Assembly: GCF_024763615.1 (NCBI RefSeq)
Contig: NC_077223.1
Span: forward strand, 68,138,627-68,202,626
DNA: 64,000 bases
Source: Phlebotomus papatasi
Taxonomy: Eukaryota; Arthropoda; Insecta; Diptera; Psychodidae
Direction: 5' to 3'
Under the pieces are notes generated by a model, which saw only the letters and a program-made list of their open reading frames with translations, did not search any database and had not been told where the DNA came from. The stretch's first letter is position 1, and every line of letters begins with the position of its first letter. Both the position numbers and the translations under genes were made by a program. This document shows positions 63,754-64,000 of this stretch, piece by piece.

Positions 63754-64000
63754 TTAACCCTCTAACGGGTAAGACCGCCTCCAGGCGGTCTTCACAAAAA
63801 TCACATTTACAGCGACAATAAAGGTTTTATTTATTTAAAAGTGCTATAGTGTCCTCGGTAATAGTCTTATAAACATCTCTTGAAAGTTTGAACTCATTTT
63901 GACTCTTCGTTTTATTGCTATTCCCAGTTTTGTGTGACAGGTCAGAGAAAAAGCAACAAAAAATATTTGTATAAAAAAACTGATTTCCAATTTCCATAAA
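63754..64000. mobile_element. piggyBac-like element, left end only
   Basis: TTAACCCTCTAACGGGTAAG, then the palindrome GACCGCCTCCAGGCGGTC at 63772. The right end is outside the window. Confidence 0.6.

Noticed and set aside
1..64000. CRISPR arrays, operons, phage or bacterial defence genes
   Set aside because: All gene evidence is eukaryotic; the tandem repeats present are satellites without unique equal-length spacers.

Overview
This is nuclear DNA of a eukaryote: spliced protein genes with GT..AG introns, AATAAA signals and very many transposon relics, AT-rich throughout. The proteins are animal-type, and the short 63-64 nt introns, intronless genes and dense small inverted-repeat elements (MITEs) fit an insect, most likely a dipteran such as a sand fly or midge. 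The taxon is an inference; no marker gene settles it.

Layout. 1-13.1 kb: no supported gene, only nested transposons and unassigned AT-rich DNA. 13.2-19.7 kb (minus): MCM4, a subunit of the replicative MCM2-7 helicase, complete in three exons (863 aa). A small RING/transmembrane protein gene lies on the other strand inside its intron 1, and a 2.1-kb array of a ~17-bp repeat fills much of intron 2. 19.9-25.1 kb: a nest of at least four elements inserted one into another. 25.2-26.5 kb (minus): intronless PSMD12/Rpn5 of the 26S proteasome lid. 26.8-27.5 kb (plus): UFSP1, a Ufm1-specific protease, divergent from PSMD12 across ~250 bp. 31.7 kb to beyond the right part of the window (minus): an oxysterol-binding-protein-related gene of the ORP9/OSBPL9 type, ten exons visible, first exon missing. 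61.3-61.7 kb (plus): the first two exons of a fatty-acid elongase (ELO family), starting where the large first intron of ORP9 should be.

The genes do not form one pathway. They are housekeeping functions (replication, proteasome, ufmylation, sterol/PI4P lipid transfer, fatty-acid elongation). Most of the rest is mobile DNA: TA-target mariner/pogo-like MITEs, TTAA-target piggyBac-like elements, TWA-target foldback MITEs, a solo LTR with 4-bp target duplication, a tRNA-derived SINE, LINE 3' relics, a broken mariner transposase, and three kinds of tandem arrays. Several insertions are proven inside the window by paired empty sites, so their order can be read.

I see no bacterial-type defence system, CRISPR array or virus. 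The observations most worth following are the four-level nest at 20-25 kb, the transposon-end-derived satellite inside MCM4, the nested RING gene, a cryptic 63-nt in-frame intron and a purine-rich acceptor in ORP9, and a 394-bp near-perfect hairpin.
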